Below are positions 26,132 to 34,836 of a DNA stretch of 64,000 nucleotides, piece by piece; the first letter of the stretch is position 1, and each line of letters starts with the position of its first letter. The translations under genes and the position numbers were made by a program. The stretch is from Paenibacillus sp. YYML68 (GTDB taxonomy: Bacteria; Bacillota; Bacilli; Paenibacillales; NBRC-103111), in assembly GCF_027923405.1 (NCBI RefSeq), contig NZ_BQYI01000001.1, positions 4,848,501 through 4,912,500 of the forward strand, read 5' to 3'. Below the pieces are notes generated by a model. The model searched no databases. It saw only the letters and a program-made list of their open reading frames with translations, and was not told the DNA's origin.

Positions 26132-27742
26132 CTACTTGCGTTCGCTCGCAGCAGCGCCGGGCTGCAGCGTCAGACCCGCATTCACCACGTTCTCGAACTG
26201 GCGGAAGTGCTCCTCGAACCCTTGCAGCTTCTTGCTCACAGCTGTCAGCTGTGGACGTGGGAACAACGCGATGACCGGGGCCTGGCGTGCGACCTGCTCA
26301 TTGACCTGCAGTGCCAGCTTCCGACGACTCTGATCGTCAGTTGCCTCCTTCAGCTGCGCCAGCAATCGACTCGTCTCCTCATCCACATAGCCGCCGTAAT
26401 TGGCGCTTCCCTTCGGACCGTACTGACCGGTCAGCAGCGTATGCATATCGCCGAACGTGCTCCACGCCTCGATGAAGGCGTCCCACTCGCCCTTGTCTCG
26501 TGCCGCTTGAATCAGGCTGTAATCGCCGTGCCGCACCTCGGCCTTGACGCCTAGCTTCGTCCATTGGCTCTGCAGCGCTTCGCCCAGCGCCTTATCGCCT
26601 CCCCACGTCATCAGAGTCAGCGTAAGCGGCTGACCGTCCTTCACACGGATGCCATCCGCACCCTTCTTCCAGCCTGCCTCGTCCAGCAGCTGACCTGCCT
26701 TCGTCAAGTCCGTCTTGTCGTACACCGCATTCCTTGCCTCAGGGAAGCCAGGATTCGAGCCGAGCCAAGTCGTTACCGGTACGCCGTGGCCTTCTGCAGC
26801 TACGGCCACGAGCTCTTGGCGATCCAGCGCCCACGACAGCGCCTGTCTGACACGAGCATCCGCAAGCTGCGGCTTGCTGAGGTTCAGATAGATCGTCTGC
26901 GTGTTGGCAGCAGGCTCAGCTGATATACGTACGTCCTTATGATTTTTGAACTGGGAGAGGCTTGCCGCCGGAACGTTCAACGTGACATGACTGCGTCCGC
27001 TTAAGGCGGTGAGCACTCTCGTCTGACCGTCGCTGATCTCCTCGAAGACGACTCGCTTCAGCGTCGGCTTCGTGCCCCAGTAGCTCTCATTTACAGACAG
27101 CACCAGCTTCTTCTTGGACTCGAACTCGATTACCTTGTACATGCCTGTCAAGTCCATCGTATCCACCGCATCGTACTTCGCTTCCGCGTTATGAATCAAC
27201 GTCTGATAGTAGGACAGGTTCAACGGTACAGGCACATGCGGGCTAGTCGTCTTCACCTGAAGCGTATAATCGTCCACCTTGCTGAAGGCAAGCTCCTTCA
27301 GGAAGGGCTGTGCCTGCGGGTCCTGTGCCCGCGAGCGCTCCAGGGAAGCGATGACGGCACTCGCGTCAATCGGCTTCCCGCTCCAGAACTTCGCACCAGA
27401 GCGCAGCTTGATCTCCCACGTCGTCGGGTCTACCGCCTTCGCGCTTTCCGCAAGAGACGGCACCGTCTGCCCCTTAGCATCGATGCGGAACAACGCCTCA
27501 CCTGCTCCAACATTACGCAAGTAGCTGGAAGTCAAGGGCTTCACGGGGTCCAGAGATGCCGCGATTTCTTGACCGACGACGACAAGCTCCTGTTGCTCCG
27601 CCCCATTCGATTGACCTGCGACTGCCGCTTCTGTCGAAGCGTCCTTCGGTGCTGCCGTCTGTGTCGCTCCTGTGTTACCACTGCACCCCACAAGTGTAAT
27701 TATTACGATTAATATTGCCATAGAAACAAATATATTTTTCAT
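26132..27742 (-). CDS. NikA/CntA-like solute-binding lipoprotein
   Basis: A 536-residue SBP_bac_5 family protein. Lipobox LVGC at residues 17-20, after a hydrophobic leader. The family features WEIKLRSGAKFWSGKPIDASAV and VRQALSWALDRQELV are clear. Family members bind peptides, nickel or metal-opine complexes. The ligand here cannot be read from sequence, but neighbours suggest a metal-chelator complex. A Zur-box-like sequence lies inside the leader-coding part (27695-27709). GGAGG-type site upstream of ATG 27742. Confidence 0.9.
   Translation of the reverse strand: MKNIFVSMAILIVIITLVGCSGNTGATQTAAPKDASTEAAVAGQSNGAEQQELVVVGQEIAASLDPVKPLTSSYLRNVGAGEALFRIDAKGQTVPSLAESAKAVDPTTWEIKLRSGAKFWSGKPIDASAVIASLERSRAQDPQAQPFLKELAFSKVDDYTLQVKTTSPHVPVPLNLSYYQTLIHNAEAKYDAVDTMDLTGMYKVIEFESKKKLVLSVNESYWGTKPTLKRVVFEEISDGQTRVLTALSGRSHVTLNVPAASLSQFKNHKDVRISAEPAANTQTIYLNLSKPQLADARVRQALSWALDRQELVAVAAEGHGVPVTTWLGSNPGFPEARNAVYDKTDLTKAGQLLDEAGWKKGADGIRVKDGQPLTLTLMTWGGDKALGEALQSQWTKLGVKAEVRHGDYSLIQAARDKGEWDAFIEAWSTFGDMHTLLTGQYGPKGSANYGGYVDEETSRLLAQLKEATDDQSRRKLALQVNEQVARQAPVIALFPRPQLTAVSKKLQGFEEHFRQFENVVNAGLTLQPGAAASERK
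27695..27709 (-). promoter_or_regulatory. Zur-box-like sequence inside the lipoprotein leader
   Basis: Read on the minus strand this is TCGTAATAATTACAC, matching 12 of 14 fixed positions of the Bacillus Zur core TCGTAATNATTACGA. It starts 33 nt into the coding sequence. Ile/Val codons of the leader (ATC GTA ATA ATT) could make this by chance. Confidence 0.35.
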
Positions 27743-27787
27743 CCTGCTGTTCCTCCATCATGTAAGTTCGTGAATTGGTCTAGTTCG

Positions 27788-28591
27788 CTAATTCGCTATC
27801 GCAATAAGCTGCATGCGTCGACCGGTCAGCTCCCCGCTGAAATGAAGCGGCTCTGCGAGGTCCACCTTGGACAAGTGCGGCTCCGGCTTATCGAAGATTC
27901 GCACGAGCTTGAAGCCAGCAGCCGTCACATAGTGAGCCAGCTCCTGCGGAAATAACAGCCGATGCTTCAGATGCTCAACGATCGGCTCGCAGCCCTCGAC
28001 CGTCCAGCAGTAATCCCGCTTCAGCAGCTGCTCTGCGAGGTCGATGCTGAAGCGTGTTCGCAGCGATACGACCTGCCCCTCATACGTTCGCTGCTCGGCC
28101 AGCTCCTCTGTCAACCAGCGCTGCCCCTCCTTTGTCAAGAAGAAGGCGGCGTTCCGCATATCGAGATACAACAGTCCACCCGTTCGCAGGTGCTTGCGGA
28201 AGCAGCTCAGACTCGACATGACCGCTTCGCTGCTGAAGTTGTACAAGAAGGTGCTGCCGACGCAGTACAACGCGTCAAACTGCTCGCCCAGCGCAAAGTC
28301 CGCTTGATCGCCATAGACGAACGGAAGCGACGGATACTGCGCTCTCGCCCAAGCCAGCATCTCCTCCGAATTGTCCAGTCCTACCGCGTCATAGCCGACG
28401 CTATGAAGATACGCGACCTCGCGACCCGGTCCGGACCCGATGTCCAGTACACGTGGCCCCGTCTGATATTCCTTCAGCAGCTTATGTATAAAATACCCCA
28501 TGCTCGGATCCTGCTCACCGTTAAAGGCGAGGTATAGCGACGGGTTCGTATGAAGAAAGTTATCTGTATCCAGCTTCAATGGCGTCTGCAT
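27788..28591 (-). CDS. Class I SAM-dependent methyltransferase
   Basis: A 267-residue protein. The SAM-binding motif I is VLDIGSGPGREV, followed by the acidic end of strand 2 (VGLDNSEEML) and YVYGDQADF-like motif III region. ATG 28591 has GGGAGGGAG 7 nt upstream. It begins 4 bp after the DUF364 gene, so translation is probably coupled. It would methylate an N, O or C atom of the operon product; the substrate is unknown. Confidence 0.85.
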   Translation of the reverse strand: MQTPLKLDTDNFLHTNPSLYLAFNGEQDPSMGYFIHKLLKEYQTGPRVLDIGSGPGREVAYLHSVGYDAVGLDNSEEMLAWARAQYPSLPFVYGDQADFALGEQFDALYCVGSTFLYNFSSEAVMSSLSCFRKHLRTGGLLYLDMRNAAFFLTKEGQRWLTEELAEQRTYEGQVVSLRTRFSIDLAEQLLKRDYCWTVEGCEPIVEHLKHRLLFPQELAHYVTAAGFKLVRIFDKPEPHLSKVDLAEPLHFSGELTGRRMQLIAIAN

Positions 28592-28595
28592 GCGG

Positions 28596-29417
28596 CTACT
28601 CCCTCCCACTCGTGTACGCGTATAGCTGCGTCACTCCAGCGCTGAACTGCGTGAAGGGGAAAGGCTCCGCGACGAGCGCCGTGACGCCTTGCTTCACGAA
28701 GGCCGCAATGACGGCGCTTCCCGTCTGTGCATACACGGTGAGCGGAATTCGCTTCTCCCGAGCGACGGTCACAATACGATCGAACGACCCGTTACTTAAT
28801 GTCATCCCTGTGCAAATGATGCTGTCCGCCCGCTCCAGCACCTTCTCCATATCCTTCTCCACCGCATCGCCCCACTGGGTCTGCTCCAGCTGCAGGTCGC
28901 AGGGCAGGCAAGTGCCTCCACGCTGCCTAATCGCCTCAACAAGCGGGTTAACGACACCGATCAGCGCGACGTTCTGCGACGGCTGAATATTCGCCAGCTC
29001 CGCAATAAGCGCATCCCGCTGCTTCGCCTTCTCAATCGGCGTTCCGCCAGCAATGTCCTTAACAGCTGTACACTGCTCCTGATGCGGGCGAACAGCGCCG
29101 AGGTAAGCGTCCATCGCCGCAATCTGAACAGGAAGCCTCGGGTCCTGGAGGACCGTATCCAAGGTGCGCCCCGAGAATGAAGCAGCCATGCCCGGCTCCA
29201 GCTGATCGGACGTATGCGAGCAAGCGCCGAAATACGATTCCACTCTCAGCAGCAGGTAATAGTTGTGGTACTTGGTCGTCGAGCCAGGGAATTGCGTCGT
29301 CTGGTAGATGAATGACGAGCCTGTAACGGGCAGCGTCTCAGGCTTCGGACCGAGTCGGCCAGCGAGAATCGCTTCTCTCAGCTGCTCTACAGAGCTCAGC
29401 GTGTCGATCATATTCAT
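28596..29417 (-). CDS. DUF364 (Rossmann-like, putative metal-chelation) protein
   Basis: A 273-residue protein. The C-terminal half matches the DUF364 layout: VALIGVVNPLVEAI (Rossmann-like loop), CDLQLEQTQWGD, then ADSIICTGMTLSNGSFDRI and a terminal AEPFPF. The family is annotated as putative heavy-metal chelation and has no settled reaction. A Cys pair (TCLPCD) sits in the core. The start overlaps the ATP-grasp stop (ATGA). In this operon it might be a metal-handling protein or an NAD-type enzyme working with the SbnA-like protein; neither is shown. Confidence 0.75.
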   Translation of the reverse strand: MNMIDTLSSVEQLREAILAGRLGPKPETLPVTGSSFIYQTTQFPGSTTKYHNYYLLLRVESYFGACSHTSDQLEPGMAASFSGRTLDTVLQDPRLPVQIAAMDAYLGAVRPHQEQCTAVKDIAGGTPIEKAKQRDALIAELANIQPSQNVALIGVVNPLVEAIRQRGGTCLPCDLQLEQTQWGDAVEKDMEKVLERADSIICTGMTLSNGSFDRIVTVAREKRIPLTVYAQTGSAVIAAFVKQGVTALVAEPFPFTQFSAGVTQLYAYTSGRE

Positions 29418-30673
29418 ACGGACACCTCGCTCGTGTCGAAGGTCAGCACGATACGCTGAAGTGCCGCTTCGGCATACGCTCTGGCGTTAAGCCCTTCCCG
29501 GTCGACGGCCACGACATGACCCAGATAGCAAGCATTATCGATCGGCGTCGAGATGCTTCGGCCTGCCGCATTCTCAATCTTGTAGCGTACAAGGTTGTCA
29601 TCTGTCTCAAGCGTGTCGACCCCTTGAATATGCGTAAGATTGCCGCCTCGCGGAGGTACGAGGAACATGACGGCCGCACTCTGAATTCCGCAGTCTCGCG
29701 CCTCAAGGGCAGGCTTCCTTCCGAGAGACAGGTCGACGAAGGCATGAAGCAGGTCGATGTCCGTCACTCGCTTGATCAGCTCGACGATATAATTGCCCGC
29801 CGTCCGGGGATTAATCTCGACGATTCGCGGGCCATCCGCCGTCAGCTTCACCTCTGTATGGGCGATGCCGTGGTCATAGCCGACCGCCTGCAGCGCCTTC
29901 TTGACGTATTGCTCCACCTCGCTCCGCAGTTCATCGCTCAGTCTTGCTGGGAACATATGGCCGTTCTCGATGAAGTATGGCGTTCCTGTCACCGATTTGT
30001 CCGTCACGCCGAGTATCGTCGTCTCGCCCTCGTAGGAGATGCTCTCCACGCTGATCTCCTCGCCCTCCATATACGCTTCGAGAAGATAGGTGCGATCACG
30101 CGCCTGATCACGGAAGTTAAGCGGGAACGCCTCTAGTGCAGCATAAGCGTCCTTCAGCTCCTCACGATTACGAATGATGCGGACGAATGCACTGGAGGCG
30201 AGATCGACCGGCTTCATGACGAACGGATAACCGAGCTCCGCTGCAGCCTCCTCCGTCTCGACCCAGCTGTTCGCAAGCCGATAGCTCGGATTCGGAACAC
30301 CTGCCTCATCCAGCGCTCGGCGCATGAGATGCTTACTCCTCACGTTCCTTACGGCCTCTGGGAACGGGCAAGGGAGGCTGAACGCCTGCGCTACCTCTCG
30401 CACCGTATCGATGTAATAGTCGCACACCGTAATCACACCATCGAACTTGTAGGCTCGCAAGCATTCGATCAAGCCCGGTACGTCGTTCGTCTCTGTAACC
30501 AGCACATCATCGGCATGCAGAATCACCGGATGCTTCTCTGTGCTGTGCGCACTCTGGTAATGCTCCAGCTTGCGCGTGACGAAGGTGTAGGTATGACCGA
30601 GCGACTTCAGCAGCGGGGGCAGCAGGCTGCCGCTCGCGCCTACCCAGCTTTCAATCATTAATAAATGTGCCAT
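29414..30673 (-). CDS. ATP-grasp ligase (amino-acid ligase type)
   Basis: A 419-residue ATP-grasp enzyme. It has an N-terminal Rossmann-like preATP domain, the nucleotide-binding part YPFVMKPVDLASSAFVRII, LLEAYMEGEEISVESI, and the metal-binding end HTEVKLTADGPRIVEINPRTAGNYI. Such enzymes couple a carboxylate to an amine through an acyl phosphate, as in L-amino-acid ligases and several peptide siderophores. First gene of the operon, with AAGGAGG before ATG 30673 and a consensus promoter upstream. Confidence 0.88.
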   Translation of the reverse strand: MAHLLMIESWVGASGSLLPPLLKSLGHTYTFVTRKLEHYQSAHSTEKHPVILHADDVLVTETNDVPGLIECLRAYKFDGVITVCDYYIDTVREVAQAFSLPCPFPEAVRNVRSKHLMRRALDEAGVPNPSYRLANSWVETEEAAAELGYPFVMKPVDLASSAFVRIIRNREELKDAYAALEAFPLNFRDQARDRTYLLEAYMEGEEISVESISYEGETTILGVTDKSVTGTPYFIENGHMFPARLSDELRSEVEQYVKKALQAVGYDHGIAHTEVKLTADGPRIVEINPRTAGNYIVELIKRVTDIDLLHAFVDLSLGRKPALEARDCGIQSAAVMFLVPPRGGNLTHIQGVDTLETDDNLVRYKIENAAGRSISTPIDNACYLGHVVAVDREGLNARAYAEAALQRIVLTFDTSEVSV

Positions 30674-30686
30674 TATGTACCTCCTT

Positions 30687-30706
30687 AATCGTAAAAAATA
30701 CTATTA
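30687..30706 (-). promoter_or_regulatory. Zur-box-like operator between promoter and first gene
   Basis: The plus strand reads AATCGTAAAAAATACTATTA. Its core (30689-30703) matches 11 of 14 fixed positions of TCGTAATNATTACGA. It lies between the -10 and the ribosome binding site, a good place for a repressor. One half-site is perfect and the other is degenerate. Confidence 0.45.
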
Positions 30707-30712
30707 ACCCCG

Positions 30713-30741
30713 ATTATACGACGCACCCTTTTCTTCGTCAA
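30713..30741 (-). promoter_or_regulatory. Consensus sigma-A promoter of the metallophore-like operon
   Basis: On the minus strand -35 TTGACG (30736-30741) and -10 TATAAT (30713-30718) are separated by exactly 17 bp. It is one of the best promoters in the window and drives the ATP-grasp gene onwards. Confidence 0.85.
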
Positions 30742-30905
30742 CCAAAAAGTGGAGATGTCCTAACCTTGACTTCCCAAGCCTATTATGTATTTCTATGCAG
30801 AAGGAGGATCGACTAGGTCTATCCAAACTCCTTAGGCACCAGTTTATGGTTAAAACATGGTTGGTCGTATATACTGAGACAATAGGGTATGAGAGGAGAG
30901 GTCCC

Positions 30906-31166
30906 ATGCGTAAGCGATCGCTTCGAGAAATTCAGTCCAAGCTCATGACAAATCAACCCGAAGTGAATATGGCCGTTGCTAAATTTCGCGAAAAGACGAG
31001 GGAGCAAGGCTGGTCCTTATCCCGAAACCGTCCGCGGTCCTCGGATGAAATTAAAGCGTTAAACTACATCGCTCGTATCGCCCTCCGAGAAGGACTGGAA
31101 TCCGGTAAGATTCAATATGATCGAGAGAAGAGGGTGCTCCGGATTGAGCGATATGCTAAAAGCTAA
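30906..31166 (+). CDS. Small basic protein of unknown function
   Basis: An 86-residue, Arg/Lys-rich protein. ATG 30906 is preserved by GAGAGGAGAGG just upstream; longer frames lack a good site. Mostly predicted helical (SLREIQSKLMTNQPEVNMAVAKFREKTREQ is amphipathic in pattern). No family recognised. It is divergent from the metallophore-like operon and convergent with the Mrr-like gene. Confidence 0.6.
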   Translation: MRKRSLREIQSKLMTNQPEVNMAVAKFREKTREQGWSLSRNRPRSSDEIKALNYIARIALREGLESGKIQYDREKRVLRIERYAKS

Positions 31167-31194
31167 AGAAGCCCTTGATCAGTTCCAGCCTAGA

Positions 31195-31232
31195 AGCAAC
31201 GAAAAGGCACCGACAACTAGTGTCTGATGCCT
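31195..31232 (-). terminator. Terminator after the Mrr-like gene
   Basis: GGCA/TGCC and GACA/TGTC pair around a short loop with mismatches, followed on the minus strand by TTTTC. It also lies 30 bp past the end of the convergent small gene. Confidence 0.5.
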
Positions 31233-31345
31233 TCTACTCATTAAATTCGAATTCGGTTGGAGCAAGCCCAAGTTAGCTGTACTGTGATGCACATGATGTA
31301 TCAAGCGGTTATGTTGCACGGCTGTCGGCCCCCGCTCCAATCGTC

Positions 31346-32218
31346 CTAGCCAATGGCTGTCGTATGTCGACAATTAGGGAACTTGCTGCATCCCAGAAAC
31401 TCCGTCCCCTGCTTACTCTTCCTACGCACCATCGGAGCTCCGCACTTACATGTCGCACTGCTCGTTGAGGCTGCTTCCTTCCTCCCTCGAGCCATCTCGG
31501 ACTTCGCTACGGTTACGTCCTTCTCGATCGGCCGCGGCTTCTTGCTTGGCTGCCACTTGCCCCATGCCCGTAACTTCTGCTCCACAAGTGCGCCATGCCA
31601 GTAGTCCACCTTGAACTGTTCCGCCTCCTTCTTGGCAGGCGGCGTAAGGTCAGATGTTGTCACCAGCAACGACAGTATACAATCATGGTTTCTCTTCGCC
31701 CCTACCAGCTCACGAACGGTCATGACTGGAACGAGGTTATGATCGGCGTAGCACTTGGCTTGAACCGCTGTCTTCTCACCACGCTTATCCACGATAACGA
31801 GGTCGACCCCGCCATCATTCCCGCCTACCCCCACTTCCTTGACATTGTAGCCTTGATCGCGGAAATAAAGGGCAAGCAGCCGTTCGAACTCGGCGCCCGA
31901 CAGGTCATCCAGCCTGCTTGTAAGAATAATCTCGTCGGCTCTGCACACCTTGGACGCTCGTCTAGTTGCGCTGTGAGCAGACTTGGTAGCAGACCCCTTC
32001 TTCGGCTGCGGCTTCTTCGACTTTTTCTCCTGACGTCTACTGCGTATCCATATCGATCCGAGGATCTCAGCCACAAGAACGGATCCGAATAGAATACCTA
32101 CGAAGAAGCCCCAGTGCAGTCCTGGGATGTTGAAGTATATCGCTAACCCGCCAAGAATGAAGATTCCTCTGAAGAAATATGCAATTTGCCTGCCCTCTGC
32201 ATAATACGTTCTAGCCAT
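31346..32218 (-). CDS. Membrane-anchored Mrr-type restriction endonuclease with zinc ribbon
   Basis: A 290-residue protein. ATG 32218 is chosen for its GGGAGG 5 nt upstream; a longer frame to 32281 has no such site. Two TM segments lie near residues 10-55. After a basic linker, an Mrr_cat domain has LSGAEFERLLALYF, then the PD-(D/E)XK core GGNDGGVDLVI and AVQAKCY (D...QxK). The C-terminus is a topoisomerase-type zinc ribbon: CKCGAPMVRRKSKQG, then FLGCSKFPNC. Mrr-type enzymes often act on modified DNA. Membrane tethering would place it to meet incoming DNA; this is inferred. Confidence 0.85.
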   Translation of the reverse strand: MARTYYAEGRQIAYFFRGIFILGGLAIYFNIPGLHWGFFVGILFGSVLVAEILGSIWIRSRRQEKKSKKPQPKKGSATKSAHSATRRASKVCRADEIILTSRLDDLSGAEFERLLALYFRDQGYNVKEVGVGGNDGGVDLVIVDKRGEKTAVQAKCYADHNLVPVMTVRELVGAKRNHDCILSLLVTTSDLTPPAKKEAEQFKVDYWHGALVEQKLRAWGKWQPSKKPRPIEKDVTVAKSEMARGRKEAASTSSATCKCGAPMVRRKSKQGTEFLGCSKFPNCRHTTAIG

Positions 32219-32335
32219 ATGATCCTCCCAGAAGCTTCTAAATATGTTTTCAAACACCTTTTGTTCTATTTTTATATTCATTATTCGTCATCCATCGACC
32301 TATTCCTTCCTCCATTAACAAAAAGTTGTGCGTCA

Positions 32336-32360
32336 AAAAGACCACCTCGCAAGGTGGCCT
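32336..32360 (-). terminator. Terminator after the pectate lyase gene
   Basis: CCACCT and AGGTGG pair around CGCA/TGCG, followed on the minus strand by TCTTTTT. A textbook intrinsic terminator 30 bp after the stop. Confidence 0.88.
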
Positions 32361-32389
32361 TTCCGACCCTTTCATCAGGGTACACTCAA

Positions 32390-34495
32390 CTATTTCACTT
32401 CCATATAGAACAGGTTCGTTACGCCGTCCTTTGTAATCGTATGCGAGCCTGCTGCAAGAGATACGGTTACAATTCCGTTGGTCATTGGATAGCTTGTGCC
32501 ATCCACTTTAATTTTCGTGCCGTCCGGCGAGTTGAACACTAGCGTTAAGGTCGAAGCCTTCGTCGTCGTGAAGGAAATGCTCGTCGAGCTCTCGATCTTC
32601 AGACATTGCGTCAGCGTTAATCCGTTGTACGTGACTGTACCTTTGGAGGACGACAGACTGCCTTGAATGTTGAAGAAGCTGCTCTGTGTTCCTGGTGCTG
32701 TGAAGTTATGAACGTACTCTCCAGTTCCAGGAGTCGGCTCCGGATTTGGTTCTGGTTCTGGTTCTGGCTCTGGGTTCGGATCTGGATTAGGATTCGGGTT
32801 CGGAGCAGGCGTGCTCGAATTACCTCCAACCGAGACAAGCTTCGACGTGTAGCTTCTGATCTTAGTCATCAGCCCTTGATTCACATCATACGACGTGTCG
32901 TCCACCGAATCGTTGAACTCCCATGTGAAGTCCCCGCCATTCATGCGTCCGGCCTTGGCAGTTACAATCGCTTCTACCGAGCTTACCTGATCAATCTTGG
33001 CTGCGCTCACGCCCGTGTCGACGGTCGTATCGAAGTTGTTGTAAGCCGTACCGCCTACCAACGCTTTGTAGGAGCTAGGAACCGTTTGCGTTCTTGAAGA
33101 AGCCAAGAAGGCATCGAACGAAGTAGCATTCGCCGGAGCCGTTCCAGCGTTGGAGTTCGCATAGATGATGCTCTGTGCGCCCACAATTGTATTGTTGAAC
33201 GCTTTAATCATTCCGCCATTCTCACCTGAGAACGTGCCTTCACCTAGTGCGTCCGTTCCTTGCAGGGAGCTGAGCATCGGGTGCTTCGTATTTCTGAAAT
33301 AGTTCGATTCAACGAAAGCCGATGCGCCAGTCGTCACACCAACACCATACTTGGACACACCGTCGAAGTAGTTATTGTAAATATGAACAGACGCAACTCG
33401 AATACGCGGATGACGCGAGTCCGAATGATCGAACCAGTTATGATGGAACGTTGCGTAGAACGGATTCGACTCCCCAAGGCCCACTAGAGAAGCTTTACCG
33501 GAATCCCAGTAATGGTTGTAGGAAAGAGTGATATACGTGGAGCCCTTCTTGAAGTCTGTCGAGCCATCGCCCTTCGCCTGGTCCGCATCTCCGCCGGCCG
33601 AGCCATAGAACAGATCATTGTGGTGCAGCCATACGTTGGCATTGCCTGTATCTAAGGAAATACCGTCGTCCGGGAATAGCATGAAGCCGAGGTTACGTAC
33701 TTCTACATTACCGACATAGCGAATAAGAAGTCCCCAGCCATATGCATAAGCATCTTCGCCGATCCCTTCGAGCGTCATGTTCATTTCGGAGTAGTTGTCC
33801 TTACCCTTCACTTGAAGATAGCCGCTGCTGTTCAGCTGTCCGCTCATGTCGGCAGCCGTCACTTTACCGATGAAACGGATCGCAAGCGGAGTCGTATCGT
33901 ACCCTTTTTGTCTCAGGTTCAATATTTCGCCGATACCTACGCCAGTCTGCTTCGCGCCAGAGCTGCTTACCTTCACGTCGAGCGTAACCGTCTTGGCTGT
34001 AGCCGAGGTCACATAGAGCACCTGAGCGCCGCTCTTCAGCGTTCCATTATCGTTGTAAGCGCCTGAGCCCGTACCGAACATCGAGTTAGAGGAAAAAGCA
34101 AACCCCGAGCGGTCATGAGCTGCTACAGCAATGCTGCCTGTAACGGCGGTAGCTGTGGAGCCTCCCGACAGTCTAGCTTCGACCTTGATCACATAATTAC
34201 CCGCTGCAAGCCCTACGATATCGGCCCTCCAATTAGACGGGTACTTACGAATCAGCTCGTTATCGATTTGCTTGTACTGCGAATCCGCCGCTCCAGCAGG
34301 CTTCACATACACATTATAGCCTTGGGCATTACTGACAGGACTCCATTCGACGTAGGCAGCTTCATTCCAGCCACCGCTTTGGGTCAAGGTTACAGTGGCA
34401 GCGTGCGCAACAGTCGCGGCGAACCCGCTCAAGATTAACGATAGCGCAAGAGACAGCAACAGCATCATACGTGTTACGTTCATTGCTTGGGTCAT
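32390..34495 (-). CDS. Secreted multidomain pectate lyase (PL1)
   Basis: A 701-residue secreted enzyme. Signal peptide 1-33 (ends AHA). Residues 34-125 form a fibronectin III-like domain. The PL1 right-handed beta-helix follows with NVWLHHNDLFYG, KASLVGLGES, FHHNWFDHSDSRHPRIR (catalytic Arg in RHPR) and VHIYNNYFDG. It cuts polygalacturonate by calcium-dependent beta-elimination outside the cell. A Pro/Asn/Glu-rich linker (PNPNPNPDPNPEPEPEPEP) leads to a C-terminal beta-sandwich domain of about 100 residues ending in LFYMEVK, probably carbohydrate binding. GGGAGGGA lies 8 nt before ATG 34495. Confidence 0.93.
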   Translation of the reverse strand: MTQAMNVTRMMLLLSLALSLILSGFAATVAHAATVTLTQSGGWNEAAYVEWSPVSNAQGYNVYVKPAGAADSQYKQIDNELIRKYPSNWRADIVGLAAGNYVIKVEARLSGGSTATAVTGSIAVAAHDRSGFAFSSNSMFGTGSGAYNDNGTLKSGAQVLYVTSATAKTVTLDVKVSSSGAKQTGVGIGEILNLRQKGYDTTPLAIRFIGKVTAADMSGQLNSSGYLQVKGKDNYSEMNMTLEGIGEDAYAYGWGLLIRYVGNVEVRNLGFMLFPDDGISLDTGNANVWLHHNDLFYGSAGGDADQAKGDGSTDFKKGSTYITLSYNHYWDSGKASLVGLGESNPFYATFHHNWFDHSDSRHPRIRVASVHIYNNYFDGVSKYGVGVTTGASAFVESNYFRNTKHPMLSSLQGTDALGEGTFSGENGGMIKAFNNTIVGAQSIIYANSNAGTAPANATSFDAFLASSRTQTVPSSYKALVGGTAYNNFDTTVDTGVSAAKIDQVSSVEAIVTAKAGRMNGGDFTWEFNDSVDDTSYDVNQGLMTKIRSYTSKLVSVGGNSSTPAPNPNPNPDPNPEPEPEPEPNPEPTPGTGEYVHNFTAPGTQSSFFNIQGSLSSSKGTVTYNGLTLTQCLKIESSTSISFTTTKASTLTLVFNSPDGTKIKVDGTSYPMTNGIVTVSLAAGSHTITKDGVTNLFYMEVK

Positions 34496-34836
34496 GTAAT
34501 AGATCCCTCCCGGAAATAGTGGATAAGAGCGACTGAAATCGCTTGCGATATTTCCCTAACAGCCTCCTTTCTTATCAACAATTTTCCAACCGCTCGAACA
34601 CCCTCAGCTTACCAGCCATGTAAGCGATTCTGAAATAATCAATGGTTCATCTTCCCCCCGGGATCATCCGCATCCCTAGCCATTCCTGAGTTAATGATTA
34701 TAGAATGGAACCGATGACACGAATTGGGTGCTTGTGGGCGCGCGAAAATGAAGAAGCACCATCGCGTCGGATGGTGCTTCGGGTGTAGCTCTATTCGTGG
34801 CGCAGCGGTTCTCAACGCCAACTCGTCGCCTAATGT
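34496..34836. other. Intergenic stretch upstream of the pectate lyase
   Basis: These 341 bases hold no convincing gene. The left part is the leader of the pectate lyase gene. No clear sigma-A promoter stands out, though TTGGAA near 34600 is possible. The right part holds the hairpin at 34751-34780. Confidence 0.6.
34751..34780 (-). terminator. Terminator after the DUF6463 gene
   Basis: GAAGCACCATC (34753-34763) pairs with GATGGTGCTTC (34770-34780) around a 6-nt loop; TTCATTTT follows on the minus strand. It is almost identical to the hairpin at 54215-54242. Confidence 0.8.
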
